A program made the translations under genes and the position numbers. Shown here piece after piece: positions 63,503 through 64,000 of a DNA stretch of 64,000 nucleotides. Every line of letters begins with the position of its first letter. Within the stretch, counting starts at the first letter, position 1. Origin of the DNA: Patiria miniata. Lineage: Eukaryota > Echinodermata > Asteroidea > Valvatida > Asterinidae. Location of the stretch: assembly GCF_015706575.1 (NCBI RefSeq), contig NW_024037069.1, positions 32,013,315-32,077,314 of the forward strand, in the 5' to 3' direction. The notes beneath the pieces are model-generated. The model was not told the origin of the DNA. It did not search any database and worked only from the letters and a program-made list of their open reading frames with translations.

Positions 63503-63866
63503 GGCCAAAAAAAAAAGTCTCCGGTTTCTGGTATGGAGCTTGCCCAAAAAGTGGTGCGGCGACTTTTTTTTTTTTACCTGATTTGTTTTGCCTCAAATGT
63601 CGGCTGATGACTGCAAATGGTGCCCGACTAAACTTTAGTGCAAATATATGGAAGTCCAGAGAGGCCACATAAAGCTTATTCTGGATCATAACCCCATCCA
63701 AAAACACGTTAAAATTGTGCAGCAGCATGATTGCAGTCAAACCAGTGAGTTTGGCAGTTTTGAGACATCATCCTTCATTGAAAAAAAAACCCTTTTTCAT
63801 TTTGCCGACGCGCATGGCTACGGCGACGCGCGCTCATACCAAAAACCGGAGACTTTTTTTTTGGCC
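63503..63866. mobile_element. PIF/Harbinger-like MITE, complete copy
   Basis: Terminal repeats of about 36 bp start GGCCAAAAAAAAAAGTCTCC and are flanked by TAA on both sides (63500-63502 and 63867-63869). A 3-bp TWA target and GGCC ends fit PIF/Harbinger. It is the best-preserved of four copies in the window. Confidence 0.88.
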
Positions 63867-64000
63867 TAAGCGCAAGGGATGAACTACATAATTCTCGCCG
63901 TCATTCATTAAATGCATATAAACAGTCTTATATTTATGTATTATAACCTTTTTTATTTGGTTGTTCGTTATTATCTAGCATAATCGGTGGTTAATAAGCC

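Overview
The window looks like nuclear DNA of a marine invertebrate deuterostome, most likely an echinoderm. The genes have many short phase-1 exons with long AT-rich introns, there is a Tie-type ectodomain, and small DNA-transposon families are dense. The class (for example sea star) cannot be settled from the sequence alone.

Layout. Positions 333-8873 and 10829-18405 are two direct copies of one segment, separated by about 2 kb. Each copy carries a minus-strand, six-exon gene for a small secreted protein with an N-terminal domain I do not recognise and a C-terminal F5/8 type C (discoidin) domain. The right copy (17129 to 10886, 282 aa) looks intact. The left copy (7487 to 375) has lost one splice donor. 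Part of a third paralogue lies at 28.0-28.95 kb on the plus strand as a pseudogene. Between the pair and this relic sits a young Ty3/gypsy LTR retrotransposon (19209-27649, minus strand, 4-bp target duplication) with an extra zinc-finger ORF.

From 31.6 to 62.6 kb one minus-strand gene fills the window. I assembled it by hand from 43 coding exons with consistent phases. It totals 7251 nt and predicts 2416 aa: signal peptide, Ig-Ig, eight EGF units, a second Ig-Ig, four EGF units, a short Cys-rich linker, seven FN3 domains, one transmembrane helix, a Ser/Thr/Pro-rich juxtamembrane region, an active-looking tyrosine phosphatase domain (D1) and a degenerate second one (D2). The Ig-Ig-EGF part resembles the angiopoietin receptor Tie, which in vertebrates is a tyrosine kinase. 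Here that ectodomain sits on a tandem-domain receptor tyrosine phosphatase. This is the most striking feature of the window.

Introns and flanks hold many short DNA transposons with visible terminal inverted repeats and target duplications (hAT-like, PIF/Harbinger-like, piggyBac-like, unassigned). They also hold a 484-bp near-perfect hairpin, a tRNA-derived SINE and several simple repeats. No complete RNA gene, CRISPR array or bacterial-type operon was seen.
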